In this document: one piece after another, positions 23,523 through 35,721 of the stretch
Position numbering within the stretch: the stretch's first letter is position 1
How the letters are laid out: each line of letters begins with the position of its first letter
Assembly (NCBI RefSeq): GCF_000226115.1
Contig: NC_016460.1
Location: forward strand, 992,001-1,056,000
Source of the DNA: Thermothielavioides terrestris NRRL 8126
Taxonomy: Eukaryota > Ascomycota > Sordariomycetes > Sordariales > Chaetomiaceae
Direction: 5' to 3'
DNA length: 64,000 nt
Translations under genes and position numbers: made by a program
Notes under the pieces: generated by a model
Seen by the model: the letters and a program-made list of their open reading frames with translations, nothing else
What the model was told of the DNA's origin: nothing
The model's database searches: none

Positions 23523-26500
23523 ATGTTCAGCAGATCCCACCGATCTCGCACCGACAAGACCCAAGGCTTCTTCACAAGAGATCAAGAGAAGCAGACGCGT
23601 GACGTGACTCGGTCCGTGTTGGCCGAGCTAGGACTTCTTGGATCCACCTCGTCGCCGTCTCGCCGCCGGGTAGACGCCAACCGCCCGACTTACGACTACG
23701 CAAGCAGCATCGCCTCTGCAAGGTCCTACGGCGCACCATCATTCCCCGAGAAGGGTAGGTGCCTGTCGTCTCCTGTGCTACTCGCCGCACCTTCCGGTCC
23801 CGTTCGGTGGCGGCCGCGCTTGGTGACCAAGGAGTAGGCCGCTAAATCTGCTTTCCGGGAACAGGCGTCTCCATTGCCTCTGGAACCCTTCGCGCACCGT
23901 CGCACCACTCTGCAGCTTCGGTCAGCTCGGACAGATCTCGCGATAGTGTTTCGATAGCCTCACGAGCGTCGCTGGGCATGATGAACTCGGACAGGAGTCG
24001 ATCGCGCCGGGAGCGCACCTTCGTTGGGAGTGAGTGCGCTGTGTGCGAGGAGCCGCTGGAGCACACGCTCCGCGGCGAGCGGATACTACAGTTCTCATGC
24101 ACCCACGTGTCCCACGAAGCATGCTTCTACGAGTACATCCGCGAGTTCGAGTCTCAGTATTGCCCGACCTGCAACGCGCCGCTGCACCTCGACACGAGCC
24201 GCGCAGGGAATGTCCTCGATATTGGTAAGATCCCGCCGCAACTCGTTGTGTCTCTCTCTCTCTCTCCGAAACCCGCAGAGGAGAGATCGCTGACAGATAT
24301 CTGGATGAGCAGAAAAAATCAGCAACATGGTGCGCGCTGTCTCGGTGAACGACACGCGCTCCCAAGCGACCCCGACCCCGACGCCGCACTGGGAAGATCA
24401 GCCAGGGCGGCCGCAGAGCCGGGGTTCGGGTGCCCGTCCAGCTGCCGCGGGTTCCGGCGGCCTGCGAGAGGGCGCGCCGAGGGGTGGCCAGCGTGACAAC
24501 CCAGCGGAGCATCGCTACAACGCGCAGACGAGACACGCGCGAAGTGATAGCGAAGCGACCGGCGTGGCGTCCTCCGGTGGCTACCCCGAGACGACGCAGA
24601 GCGGGCCTCCCCGGCGGCATGACTACGACGTCCAAGCGATGGAGACGTCGTTGTCCAGCCCCCGGGCCGTGACACGGAACCCGATTCCCGCGCCAACGGT
24701 CACCGTCCGCTCCGAGTTCCCAACCATTAGCAAGTCGCGACAGCAGCAGACGCTGACTTGCTTGGTTACCGTCGAGGTGCCCGATAACAAGTGGCGCCCC
24801 GACCCCGAGGACCTCCAGAGCGCGCCCCCCGTGGCGCCGCCGAGGGTCGAAGAGCCGTTCGCGCGAGCCCCATCGCCTGCCCGGAGCGCGCCGCGGTTCT
24901 ACCCGTACGAGTCGCCCGAGGTCCTGGCCGAGATGACCGAGAGCCTCCGCAAGCGGGTTGACAACTGGCACGGGCTCGACTTCAATCGGTAAGTAATGAT
25001 CAGTGAGAAGCGGCTGGCTCGGAACATATCGGACGGTGGAGATAGTGTACTGACAGCGAGCGAAAACCTAGGTTCGGGAAATTGCGACTCTACGGCACCC
25101 TCCGCGTGGGCAAGGACAAGGTTGCGTGGCAGGAGTTGGAGTGCTTCCTCTTCGCCGAGATGCTTATCTGCGTCAAGGAAAAGAAGATCGCGGTCCCCCA
25201 GCAGCCGCAGTCGTCGCAGTGGGCCGAGGAGTCCGCTCCGCGCAAGACGACTCGCTGCACGCTCAAGGGGTCGATCCTGATCAAGAAGCACCTGAACGAG
25301 GTGTCGGAGACCGGCAGTATCGACGAGAACATTCTCACGCTGAGCTTGTCGGTCGCCGAGCTGCCTCAGTTCCACCTCCGCTTCGACAACCGCAACCAGC
25401 TCAAGCTCTGGCAGCAGGCCCTCCTCGATCTCAACGCGGTCGAGACCTCGCCCGTGCGCAGCCCGGACTACGACCGCGGCGAGTACTCGGAGACGGAAGA
25501 GGACGAGTGGCAGCGGGGCACAGGGTCGGGCCGGCCGCAGCGAGTGTCCTCGCTGGCCTCATCGTGGGGCGGCGCCAAGTCGGCCACGACTGCTCCGACA
25601 GAGTACACGAGCTTTGCGCGGAGCCCGCTGCTGCCTTCGGTCCATGTCCCCGTCGACGTGGTGGTCGTGGTTCCCATCTCGGCTTCTATGCAAGGCGTCA
25701 AGATCAACATAGTCCGAGATGCCCTCCGGTTCATGGTGCAATCCCTCGGCGAGCGAGACCGCATGGGGTTGGTGACGTTCGGCTCTTCGGGCGGCGGTGT
25801 GCCGGTCGTCGGCATGACCACCAAGGCGTGGCCCGGCTGGAGCGGCGTGCTGAACTCGATCAAGCCGGTGGGACAGAAGAGCCACCGCGCAGACGTGGTG
25901 GAAGGCGCAAACGTGGCCATGGACCTCCTCATGGGACGCAAGTACAACAATCCGATCGCGACGATCATGCTTATCAGCGATGCGTCGACATCGGACGCCG
26001 ACAGCGTGGACTTCGTGGTTTCCCGCGCAGAAGCGGCCAAGTATGTCGTTCCCATTCTCTTACCCCCTCATGGTATGCTTTGATAGCTAAACAAAGTTGG
26101 CAGGATCACGATCCATTCCTTCGGTCTCGGCATGACACACAAGCCAGACACCATGATCGAGCTGTCGACGAGGACCAAAGCATCGTACACCTACGTCAAG
26201 GACTGGATGATGCTCCGCGAATGCCTCGCCGGGTGTCTTGGCGCCATGCAGACCCTGTCGCACCAGAACGTGAAGCTCAAGCTCAAGCTTCCCGAGGGGT
26301 CGCCAGCCAAGTTCCACAAGATCAGCGGCGCGCTGCAGATTACAAAACGAGCTACCGGCCGCGACGCGGAGGCATCCCTGGGCGATCTCCGTTTCGGCGA
26401 CAAGCGAGACATCCTCGTGCAACTGGTCATCATGCCGGACAATGCATCCCAAGAGCAGCTCCCACAGGACGCCTGGGACAATATCGTCTCCGGACTGGAG

Positions 26501-27340
26501 GCGCTAGGCGGCCCTGTGGACCAGGACGAGCAGAGGACGGTCTCCGTCGAGGAGGTGCCCTTGATCCAGGCCGAGCTGATCTGGGGAGACATCCTTCGCG
26601 ACGGTACATCACAACACGCGCGACCGAGCCTGTTGGCGATCACGATGCTGCCGGCGTCGTCCAACTCGAAGAAGCCGTGGGGCAACTCGCCGCCCATCCC
26701 CCCGCACCCGCACATTGTGCAACGTCGCATGGAGCTGCTCACGTCGGACATGTTGACCCGCGCGCTGACGCTGGTCAGCCGAGGACAGCACGACCGCGCG
26801 CACACCCTCCTAAACGAAACACGATCGATCCTGAAAGGTCTCGGCAAAGGGGGGTTGCCTCCCGTTCCCCCACTACCTGCCGGCAAATCCCAGCCGTCGA
26901 CCCCTCATCCGGCCCCGGATGGATCTCCTACCATGGCCGGCACGCCTGACCGGAAGAACACGCCGTCTCCGACGTCCGCGGCGACATCGGGCCCAGGCTT
27001 CCCGCCCCCGCTAATACCACGCAGCCGCTCGAATGACGGGCTCGGCCTCAACGGGATGGGCTCGTCGGCCGGCATCGACGCGCACATGGTGGCCGCGCTC
27101 GACGCCGAGCTTGAGTCGAGCCTCGAGTGGATCAACCACCCGGCCGTCTTCGGCCGCGACAGCCGCAAGGCGGTGCTGCAGGCCATCGGCGTCATCAGCT
27201 CGCAGCGCGCCTTCACCTTCCGCACGCCCATCGAGAGCCTGTGGGCCGGGCGGGTCAGCGGCGTCAAACGACTGACGGAGAAGAGCCGCGAGTGGCGCGA
27301 GGAAGGGGGCGGCGAGGGCGGCATCATGGAGGAGGCGTAG
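23523..27340 (+). CDS. Ste5/Far1-like MAPK scaffold: RING-H2, PH and VWA domains
   Basis: Five exons: 23523-23754, 23865-24224, 24313-24988, 25072-26040 and 26104-27340; 1157 residues with every phase closing. The RING-H2 is complete: C135, C138, C156, H158, H161, C164, C177, C180. A disordered Ser/Pro/Arg linker follows. A PH-like domain starts near residue 423 (FGKLRLYGTLRVGKDKVAWQ, LECFLFAEMLICVKEKK) and ends at FDNRNQLKLWQQALLDL. A VWA-like domain follows (VPVDVVVVVPISASMQGVKI ... DRMGLVTFGSSGGG ... IATIMLISDASTSDADSV). The MIDAS motif DxSxS has Pro in place of the first Asp (PISAS), so metal binding is probably lost. This RING-PH-VWA order is that of the fungal Ste5/Far1 scaffold family in the pheromone/MAPK pathway. 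The C-terminal ~300 residues are mostly linker with a helical end. Role inferred from architecture. Confidence 0.85.
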
Positions 27341-29296
27341 ACGGAGAGCGGAAAAAGGGGGTGCGGAAACAGGACAAGCGAAACCCCCCTCTTGCTTCGC
27401 CGGGCTTGATTGGGTTGCTCTCTGTGCCGTCTTATTCTTGAGCGGCGGAACCCGGGGAAACACGGTCGCCGTCATCAGACCTTCCTGTTCTGTTGCGGGT
27501 CGCCGAACTGGTGGGTCTTGCGCCGCACACAAGGAACTGCGCCGCGGTCATGCCGCCTTCGCTGCGAGTCAGCTACGCCGCGCATCCCCAACCCTCTCTG
27601 CCGCCTCAGTCGCCAATCGGCGGGATTATTTCTCATCGGGCACCACGGCAACACCCTCCCTCCCGACTATCAACCAAATCCATCGCCTCTCAAAGGAATA
27701 CGCGCGCGCGCATCGTCCCGCCGTCGCCGCCGCCCGCCAGCCGTCCCGCGTCGCACTCGCCCATCGGCACAATCCTGTCATCCTACCGAGCTTATATCCT
27801 CGCAGTGTTCCGCCGACCTTCTTATCTTACTCTTTGGTGATGGGATGGGTAGACCCTGCGGGATTGACCGAAGTCGAGCGGGCGGGCGGGCGATCAGAAG
27901 GCGGCTTCTAAACGGCACCTGTCTCGAAACGGATCTCAGGACGTCCGGGGTTGGGCGGTTGGAGTCAACCGTTTTGTCGGGCGTCTCAGTCTCAGAGGCC
28001 AAGGCTCGGTCTGGGACATTCCCGGCCGCATCGCCTTCTTGTGCGGATGCTTCTTGATTACCTACCCCTTTACCTCCTTTACTCACTTCCCTTTGTGTTT
28101 CTCTTCTTGGGTTTGGGCTTGGACTTGGTTTGTACGTGCTGGTAGGCACATGTTGTTGCACCGGTCGTTTTTTTGCGCTTGGGAAGATACCATTCTGTTT
28201 TTTTCTTGCTTCTTGCTACGGTTCGACTCTCTGTTCTTGGGCGCTGAAAGTTCCCAGCCTTTTTTTTTCTTATTCTGTGCAGTTATGTACTGCCTTGTCT
28301 ACGCGCAAGATAGCCACCGGCATACCCTTTTCTTTAGTGCGGGCTTTGCTTTGCTCTTCTTAGACCTTTTGACTTCGCTTGGACTTCTGTCGAGGATATT
28401 CTCCTTTTTTTTTTTCTTTATTTTTCTCTTTAGCTGTCCGCTTCACTGTTATAGATAGCGGTAGGCGCTAGTTGTCGAGGTCACATAGGCGTGGCCGGAT
28501 GGTGGCTGTCGCGGGGATCGGTGTTGTTGGTTGGGCATTTTTGGAGCGAAGGGGAGGTGGGTGGGATGTGGTTCAAAAGAGAATCGCAGGCATTTTATGT
28601 TTCATGGCGTCGAAGTCGGAATGCGATGCGATACTTGATGCTTGCTATGTCTTTGATGAACTGTGTTGACAGTTGATTGAGATGTAGAGAGAGCACTAGT
28701 ACCCAGTTTTCTATTTATTGGTACCATGGGCGGCGAAAGACGGCCGCCTCCCGTCACTCATTTCTTGATCGTGGCTCTGCAGCCTGGGCCTGCGCTCCAA
28801 GTTGTCGTGTCTGTGTGACCAGACTTACATGAAACTCAGGTCGGCACAGTAGTTCCTTGCGTGGGAGTTTGTCTGAGAAACAATACAGCGTAAACTGCCA
28901 CTTCGTTGGCTGTGTTTCTTGCCAAGGGTAGTTATAGAAGTCGAGATGTGATGTTATTAAGTTCAGGGTGGACAGAGGGGGCCAGAGAGCTTCCCGTCGG
29001 AGCCGCGATAGGCCGTTGGATGTGCATTTGCGCCCAGCCAACCTGGAACCTTGGAAGGTCCGGCTGGGCTGTAGCTATGGCGCTTCTTCTTCGCCAGAGC
29101 GAGCGCCGGAAACACTAAATGGGAACACCAGTTTACTCATATATCATGATCTCGACTGCACAGTACTGCAGAGACCCTGGTTGAAGGCTGCTCGCAAGAA
29201 GAACTGACCGGAAACAGCGGAGTTGCGCCGGAAATGCGGATGGGTGTGGGCTCCCGTTGTCTCCTGACAGGATCCCTTGACCCGCCTTGCGGCATT
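27341..29296. other. Intergenic
   Basis: About 2 kb without a supported gene. It includes the scaffold gene 3' UTR, a T/C-rich tract at 28040-28460 with runs of T, and low-complexity G/T sequence to 28680. The plus ORF 28039-28458 is an artefact of the T-rich composition (Phe/Leu/Ser strings). Confidence 0.5.
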
Positions 29297-29328
29297 TTAT
29301 CAGATCATATTGATAATCTGCAGCCAAT
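29297..29328. promoter_or_regulatory. Iron-type GATA sites next to a CCAAT box
   Basis: TTATCAGAT at 29297-29305 is the reverse complement of ATCTGATAA, which fits the ATCWGATAA site of the fungal iron repressor SreA/SRE. TGATAA (29311-29316) and CCAAT (29324-29328) follow within 24 bases. In Aspergillus the CCAAT-binding complex with HapX and SreA control siderophore genes through such clusters. It lies ~570 bases before the siderophore transporter ATG, so iron regulation of that gene is inferred. Confidence 0.55.
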
Positions 29329-29896
29329 CACAACAGCGTGTCCGTCAAGATCAGGCAGGGGGTCGGGGGGGCTGGTGACCCGAGTTAAAGTCGGGCAGGT
29401 GCAATAAGCAACGTTGGCTGCCTCGACAGTGCCTTCTCTTCGCTAGTGACAGCAACATTAACGCGAATGGCCCAGGCTGCCGCTCAGGTGGACCAGACCT
29501 GAGACCTGCATCCGGCCTGTTTTGGATTGTGGGGGACACGAGCTGACCAGCTCGGCCATGAGTCAAATATGACCCAACATACCTAGGAGATTCTTCTCGC
29601 CGATCTTACCTACTGACTTCGACATGTTTTGAGCCTCTTGTAGCCGTTTACCTGATTTTTTTTTCTACACCTCTTTTGTAGCCGGATTTTCCTGTTTTGC
29701 TCCCCCAGCTCTGTATTCTTGCCTACTTGTCCTCTCCCCACGGGGTGCCATCGGCTGCGCCGCCAATGTCAGGGGCTGTCACTCCACCCACGCAGTTGGT
29801 CTCCGAAGAGCGGAAGGCAGCGGTCACGGATGCCCGCCGGACGAACTCGGGCGCGGCGCATTGTGCTAGGATTCTCACTCACGCCACGACCGGACG

Positions 29897-31911
29897 ATGA
29901 CGACGGCCGGCGACGAGCATGCTCGGACACTGCTCAGACCGGGACAGCGCGATGTGCGCGACTATGGCGCGGTGACCACGGCTGGTCCGGACGGCTCCGG
30001 CAACGACAGCAGTGATGACACCGAGGGTGATGTCCAGGATGGCGTGAGGCGCATCGAAGCCGTGTCGCGGACCTGGTCTACATGGGGGTTGGTGATGGCT
30101 TACGTGAGGTAACTAAGTGGACTTCATCTGAGGACTGCGAAGAAGATGAGCGGATGGTGCGCTAACACCCGGGCAAGTATATTGCTCATGGCCTTCACCG
30201 TCTCGCTTGAAGGCCAGGTCACCTATTCGCTGGCCGCGTTCGCTGTGAGCTCTTTCAACAACCACTCCCTGCTGTCGACCGTCTATGTCGTCCAGGGCGT
30301 GGTGAACGGTGTGTACATCCTGAGAGTCTGCGGCTACAGCTTTCGTCAAGGCTGACTTTGCAAATAGCCGTCATCAAACCGCCCATGGCCAAGATCGCTG
30401 ATGTCTTCGGCCGCCTCGAAGCGTTCTGCATTTCCGTATTGCTTTGTGTCGTCGGCTACGTCCAGATGGCCGCGTCGCATAATGTCGAGACGTACGCTTC
30501 GGCCCAGATCTTCTACTCGGCCGGGTCCACAGGTCTCCAGATCCTCCAGCAGGTCTTCATCGCCGACACCAGCGACTTCCTAAACCGTGCCCTCTTCTCC
30601 AGCCTTCCCGACAGCCCCTTTCTCGTTACGGTCTGGATCGGGCCCGCCATCGCGGGGGTCATCCTTGCCAACTCGTCCTGGAGGGTGGGCTACGCTATGT
30701 GGGCCATCATCCTTCCCGCCGCTTTCCTCCCCTTAGCTATGAGCTTGTTCTTCAATGGCCGGAAAGCCGAGCAGCTGGGACTGCTCGCCAAGAAGCGGCA
30801 TGGAGATCCGCGCACCGACAACGAGTCTCGGCGCGCCGCCGCAAGACGCCTCTTCGACGAGCTCGACATCGGCGGCACGCTCCTTCTCTCAGCCGGCCTC
30901 GCCTTGATTCTTGTCCCCTTAACCCTCGTCTCGCGCTCTTCCTCCGGATGGCACGACCCCAAACTCTTGGTTATGATCCTCACCGGCCTGGTCCTGCTCA
31001 TGCTATTCCCAGTGTGGGAATCCCGCCCCGATCTGGCTCCCCACCCTCTCCTCCCGCTTCCGCTGCTCAGATCCCGCACATTCTGTGCCGGCTGCGCCCT
31101 CGGCTTCTTTTACTTCGCCGTCTTCTACATCGCTGTCCAGCCCTACTTCTACTCGTACCTCCTCGTAGCCCTCAACCTACCCGTCTCCCTCGCGGGCCCC
31201 ATCACGCAAACATTCTCCTTCGCCTCCACCATCGCCGCCCTGCTCGCCTCTCTCCTCATTCGCCGCCTTGCCGTCCCCCGGCCGAGACCCTTTATCCTCG
31301 CGGGCGCCGCTCTCTACACCCTCGCCATCGCTGTCCTCCTCCGCACGCGCACGCGCTCCGCGTCGGTCGCGTCTCTCTTCGCCGCGCAGACGGGCCTCGG
31401 CGCCGGCGCGGGCCTGATGCACGTCGCCACGCAGCTGATCGTGCAGGCCGCCGCTAGCAGCGACGTGCCGCATCGCGGCAGCCAGGCCCGTGCGCAGCAG
31501 TACGTTGGCGTCGCGACCGCGTCCTTCCTCACGCTCGTCCAGGTCGGCGCGGCCGTTGGGTCGGCCGTGTCGGGGGCTGTCTGGGGAAAGCTGGTCCCGG
31601 CGAAACTCCTTGAGTATCTCCCCGAGCACGTGAAGGGCGAGGCGGCGAAGATCTACGCTAGCGTGGTGGTCGCGTGCAGCTATGCTTGGGGGAGCCCGGA
31701 GCGCGAAGCGATTGCGCGGTCGTACCAGGAGACTATCACGGTGCTGTTGTGGGTTGCGCTGCTGGCGTGCGGGCCGGTGCTTGGAATGGCGGTGCTGGTG
31801 GAGGACTACAGGCTGGATGGATTTGGGAAAGGCGGGATTGGGCAGGTTGGGGATGGCGATACGAGCGAAGAAGATGATACGCACGATCGTGGTGACGCTC
31901 TCAGGGAATGA
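29897..31911 (+). CDS. Siderophore-iron transporter, MFS (ARN/Sit1/Mir family)
   Basis: A 628-residue major-facilitator transporter predicted to import ferric siderophores across the plasma membrane or a vesicle membrane. Exons 29897-30108, 30178-30308 and 30368-31911; introns 69 and 59 bases. The N-terminal ~65 residues are hydrophilic and acidic. The first helices are WGLVMAYV/SILLMAFTVSL and FNNHSLLSTVYVVQGVVN. The family signature region reads LQILQQVFIADTSDFLNRAL followed by FSSLPDSPFLVTVWIGP. IKPPMAKIADVFGR is the loop 2-3 motif after helix 2. About 12-14 hydrophobic helices follow; the C-terminus is acidic (TSEEDDTHDR). Upstream iron-type GATA/CCAAT sites support the substrate class. 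The specific siderophore cannot be told. It converges with the oxidoreductase gene, 195 bases away. Confidence 0.9.
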
Positions 31912-32106
31912 GCTTGTCCGTGCTAGAGTTCAGCGTGCACGGCGAGTGCTGTTAGGGATAGAAGGTTTGACAGGTGATACCCTGACTTCGTCTGGTTTAT
32001 AGTGGTTATACAGCATTTACAATCTGTCGGCAGCAGCGCATCCTGCTGGACATCACCCCTCCTTGATGCTGTTCCCAGTAGCGCTCTTTTCAACGGCAGC
32101 CCCTTC

Positions 32107-33655
32107 TCAGGGCTCCAAGCGCTTGGTCTCAATGTGGAAGCCAGCCCGGCCCAGCCGGTCAATGTACGGTTGCCCAAGACACGCAGGGGTATACACGCCG
32201 CCAGGTAGACCGACATCCTCCTGGAGCAGCGTAGCTGCCGCCTCGGCAAGGAAAATGCCCGTCACTGCGGACCATGTTAGCGCACCAGTCCCACAAACTA
32301 GAAACCCCCGTGTTTCACAAATAAAAAGAGTAAACTCACGATAGTAAGTACTCCCGTGAAACCACGCGCGACACAACGCCCCGTCCTTCCCCACCCCCTG
32401 CCCGTCCCCCTCCCCGCGATCCGCATACCCGACGCCGCGGTACTCGATCTCGTCGGCGCTGGCCACCGCCGGCTCGGGCCCCTCGCCGGGCTGGTACACG
32501 CGGCGGGCCACGAGCCGGCGCAGCCATGGGGTCGCCAGGACCAGCCAGAAGACGGCCACGCCGAGGTGCAGCGCGGCGCCCGTCAGCCAGTTGCGCGGCC
32601 GCATGTGCTCGCGGAAGGAGAAGCGCGCGCCGTAGAACTGCTCGCGCCGCGGCGCCGGCAGCGTCGGCAGCAGCCCCCACGTGCGCTGCACCAGCGCCGC
32701 GTCCGTGCGCGCGGCCACCGACGTCGTCAGCAGCCCGAGCGAGGGCACGGTTACGAGGCCCGTGAGGCGGGTGAGGAGGGATGGGGAGGGGGGTTGTGCC
32801 TGCGGCGGTGGCGTCGGGGAGAGCGCGAAGGGTTGGTAGGCGGCGCGGAACTCGGTCAGGGAGAAGTTGTCGAGGATGGTCAGGGCTGTGGCGAGGGTGC
32901 CGCCTGACGGGGCGGATCTGCAGAGGAGGTGGAAGAGGGCGGTTTAGTGCGTTGTTGGACGTTGCTGTTGCTGATAAACGGGGGGGCGGTGAGGGGGGGC
33001 CCGGGTAGGGAGGAGGGGAAGGTAGGGGCGGTAAGGGGTGCGTACTTCAGGTTATGGATGGACACGGTCACGTCGCGGATGGGCGACGAGAACTCGGAGC
33101 GGATGAAGGTGGCGAGGGACCAGGTGACGAGGTCGGCCGGCGCCGACTCGATGCCGATCTGCGGGAACATGAGGGCGCCGGTCTGTTTCGCCGTGCCTTC
33201 GTACTTGTTGAGCATCTTGGCGACGAAGGGCACCTCGCCCGTCACGTCGAGGTAGTGCGTGCCATTCTCGGCGCAGGCCTTGAAGGCATGCTCGCCCAGC
33301 TTGCCGTAGGGCCCGACGGTGGTGATGAGGACGAAGGTCTTCTTGGCGAGGGCAGCCAGGTCCGCGTCGGTCAGACTGCAGATCTCAATCCCGGGCTGGA
33401 CACGGTCCGGGTTGAGCTCCTTGCACTGAGCAACCAGGTCCTCCAGCTTGGACTGCGAGCGCCCTGCTACGGCCCACTTGAGGTCGGTGGGCAGGTGGGT
33501 GGTGATGTACTGGGCCGTGTACTTCCCCGTGTAGCCTGGCTCGATCAGATCTGTGCCCGGTGCTGCGAATGATGGACGGTGTATATCAAGAGCTGCTCAC
33601 CGGAGGCGCCAAATACCACCAGGTCGTACTGGCGGCCGTGCTGTTTGGATGGCAT
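32107..33655 (-). CDS. Saccharopine-dehydrogenase-like oxidoreductase (SCCPDH/trans-acting enoyl reductase family)
   Basis: Minus-strand gene, four exons: 33655-33601, 33535-33046, 32917-32340 and 32264-32107; 426 residues, phases 1, 2, 1 all closing. Splicing of exons 1 and 2 restores YDLVVFGASGYTGKYTAQYI, the Rossmann nucleotide-binding loop (GASGYTG, residues 16-22). LITTVGPYGKLGEHAFKACA and HYLDVTGEVPF are typical of the SCCPDH-like family, as is the late APSGGTLATAL. A hydrophobic stretch (GAALHLGVAVFWLVLATPWL) may be membrane- or lipid-droplet-associated. The C-terminus ends KRLEP. Similar proteins are of unknown substrate in fungi; it is not the true Lys9 saccharopine reductase, judged by the GASGYTG loop and the C-terminal hydrophobic part. 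Divergent from rpl43. Confidence 0.88.
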
Positions 33656-34487
33656 GGTGAAGCGAACTATGAAGGGAAAGGGGATGAGGCTGTTCCGGGC
33701 GGACAGTCCAGCTGCTGCAGAGCCCTGGAGACGAAAGCACTGGCGCGATTGAACGAAGACGGATGGCTATTTTCAGTCCGGCGATTCATCAACACAAGCC
33801 CGTGTATGTAGTATATCTGCGAATACACAGCGACAAACGGGGCAGGTTCTTTGATAAGGCGACGAGGGCGGGCCTGGGCCCTTTTTGAAGACCCGCCGTC
33901 TCTCTCTTCTCAACGCGTCGTCATGGTAGATTTGACAGATTGGCATCCCTGCAATGCGCCTACGCACTAAGTGTGCGATTCACCAACGGCTCAACCATCA
34001 AAGTTCGCCGCTAGGCTCGCCAGAACGGGAAAGCAGCACCGATGCTGGTGGCATGCGGCTTTGACTGCTGTTTGTTGAGAGCCGCCGTCCCCCGGTGATG
34101 TTTCCAAAAGCTGATAATACGGCCTGCCTCAGCGCCGGCGCCCCCCCACAGGAGCGGCCGGAGACGGGCCCGGGGAGCGCTATGAGAGGTGAGAGACGCG
34201 GTCCAGGCACTGAAAATGCCATGATGCCCCGCGACGGGAGCCCCACAAAAGCACAAAGTGCCAGCCCGCATTGGGTTGTCGCCCTTTTGGGTTTGAAGCC
34301 CCGCCCCGCTTTTTCCAGGCTATTCCGCGGGAAAAGTGTTCTACCAGATCCCGGGCTTGGCAACCCAGGCCCGCTCCTGCCGCACACCAGAAAATTGCAG
34401 TGCACATTTCTCAAAATCGTCGTCGCCAACATTCAGCGAGTCACCCTTCGGAGCTTACTTTCGTAGCACCACTTCTAATCCGCCAAC
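33656..34487. promoter_or_regulatory. Divergent promoter, oxidoreductase gene and rpl43
   Basis: No gene is seen in these 832 bases. It must hold promoters for both flanking genes. I see no clear TATA; the segment before the rpl43 ATG is ordinary for a ribosomal-protein leader, with short pyrimidine stretches. Confidence 0.5.
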
Positions 34488-35721
34488 ATGTCCAAGCGCA
34501 CGAAGAAGGTCGGCATCTCCGGCAAGGTACGTAGTCCCAACAGCCCTCTCATTGTCTCCCCGGTGCCGTTTTGCGCGACTGCTGACGCCGCCAAAACAGT
34601 ATGGCACAAGGTTCGTGGCCCAAAATTTCCTAGCTGTCGCTCCGATTCGCCCGCCATGAGATCGCCATTTCCTCCTCGGTACCCGATCGATTTTTGGAGC
34701 GAAGCCCTGTCCCGTGAGGTAACTGCTGGCCCGGGTGTTGCGGCCAGAATTGAGCAGGGTCCTCGCAGCTTGGGGGGGGCATTTGCGCATTTCCCTTGCA
34801 GCGCCTGGGAGGGAAGGGAAGGGGATGCTTGTGAATGGAGCACTCGAGTTGCAAAGCTCAGGGCCCTGGATGGAACGGGTTGAAGGGGCCAAATCCGGAT
34901 CCTGGCCGGTTGCCTTACCCGCCTTTCCCTGGCGCCGAGCTGGTCGCGACCCCCGGTACCCCTACGCCATGCGGTTGAGGGCGCTCGAAATCGATCGCGG
35001 TCACTTGGGCGAAGGAGAAGAGGCTTCTCTAGGAATGTTCATGATGCTGACAGCGGGCTCAGATACGGTGCCTCGCTCCGTAAGCTGGTCAAGAGTAAGT
35101 CCACGCGGCCGCAATGCCTCGCTTCGACCTCCATTGCTCACTATTCCACAGAGCAGGAAGTTTCGCAACACGCCAGGTACACTTGCAGTATGTGCCTCCC
35201 TGTCACTCGCCCCCCTTCGAAGTCGGGCCCGCGTCTGTCTAGCAGCCGTCCCGGAAACGGATAGCGACCTCGGTTTGATGACATATGCTGATGTGCAACT
35301 TTGCATTTAGCATTCTGCGGCAAGAGTGAGTGGAATGCAGGTTCAGTGCCCAGCAGAGAGCCCAAGTTAACATGTTCACAGACTCCGTCCGGAGGTCCGC
35401 TGTCGGCATCTGGGTAGGTCCTCCGTCACCATGGAAAACCAAGCTGTCCGGTTCAGCGAATTGGATGGCACTCGAGTCCTCATGGCGCTGAGTCTCGATG
35501 GCACGCATTGAACGTGCTGTGGCTGACCTGATCGCCCTTAGTCGTGCAAATCGTGCAAGAAGACCATGGCTGGTGGCGCCTACACTGTCGCGTGAGTCAA
35601 CCCCTGGGCGGCCACCATGCGAGATTACAGTCGATCAAATGCTGACTGGCGAGTCAGGACCCCTGCTGCTGCTGCTATGAGGTCAACTCTCCGCCGCCTC
35701 CGCGAGATCACCGAGGTGTAG
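34488..35721 (+). CDS. rpl43: 60S ribosomal protein eL43 (L37a/L43), eight exons
   Basis: The complete 92-residue protein is obtained only by joining eight exons: 34488-34526, 34600-34610, 35063-35094, 35152-35187, 35311-35325, 35382-35413, 35542-35591 and 35658-35721. The product starts MSKRTKKVGISGK, continues YGTRYGASLRKLVKKQEVSQ and HARYTCTFCGKNSVRRSAVG, then IWSCKSCKKTMAGGAYTV, and ends LRRLREITEV. That is exactly the length and sequence pattern of eL43, a large-subunit protein with a C2-C2 zinc ribbon (CxxC...CxxC present). All phases close and every intron has GT...AG ends. Exon 2 is 11 bases and exon 5 is 15 bases. Intron 2 is 452 bases with a weak GTTCGT donor; the others are 57-128 bases. 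No single long ORF shows the gene. Confidence 0.93.

Noticed and set aside
28039..28458. 139-residue ORF rich in Phe/Leu/Ser that looks like a membrane protein
   Set aside because: Made by a T/C-rich untranslated tract; no start context or helix pattern typical of real transporters.
34611..35062. Possible box C/D snoRNA in rpl43 intron 2
   Set aside because: ATGATG and CTGA occur together only at the branch site near the acceptor; no flanking stem or second box pair.
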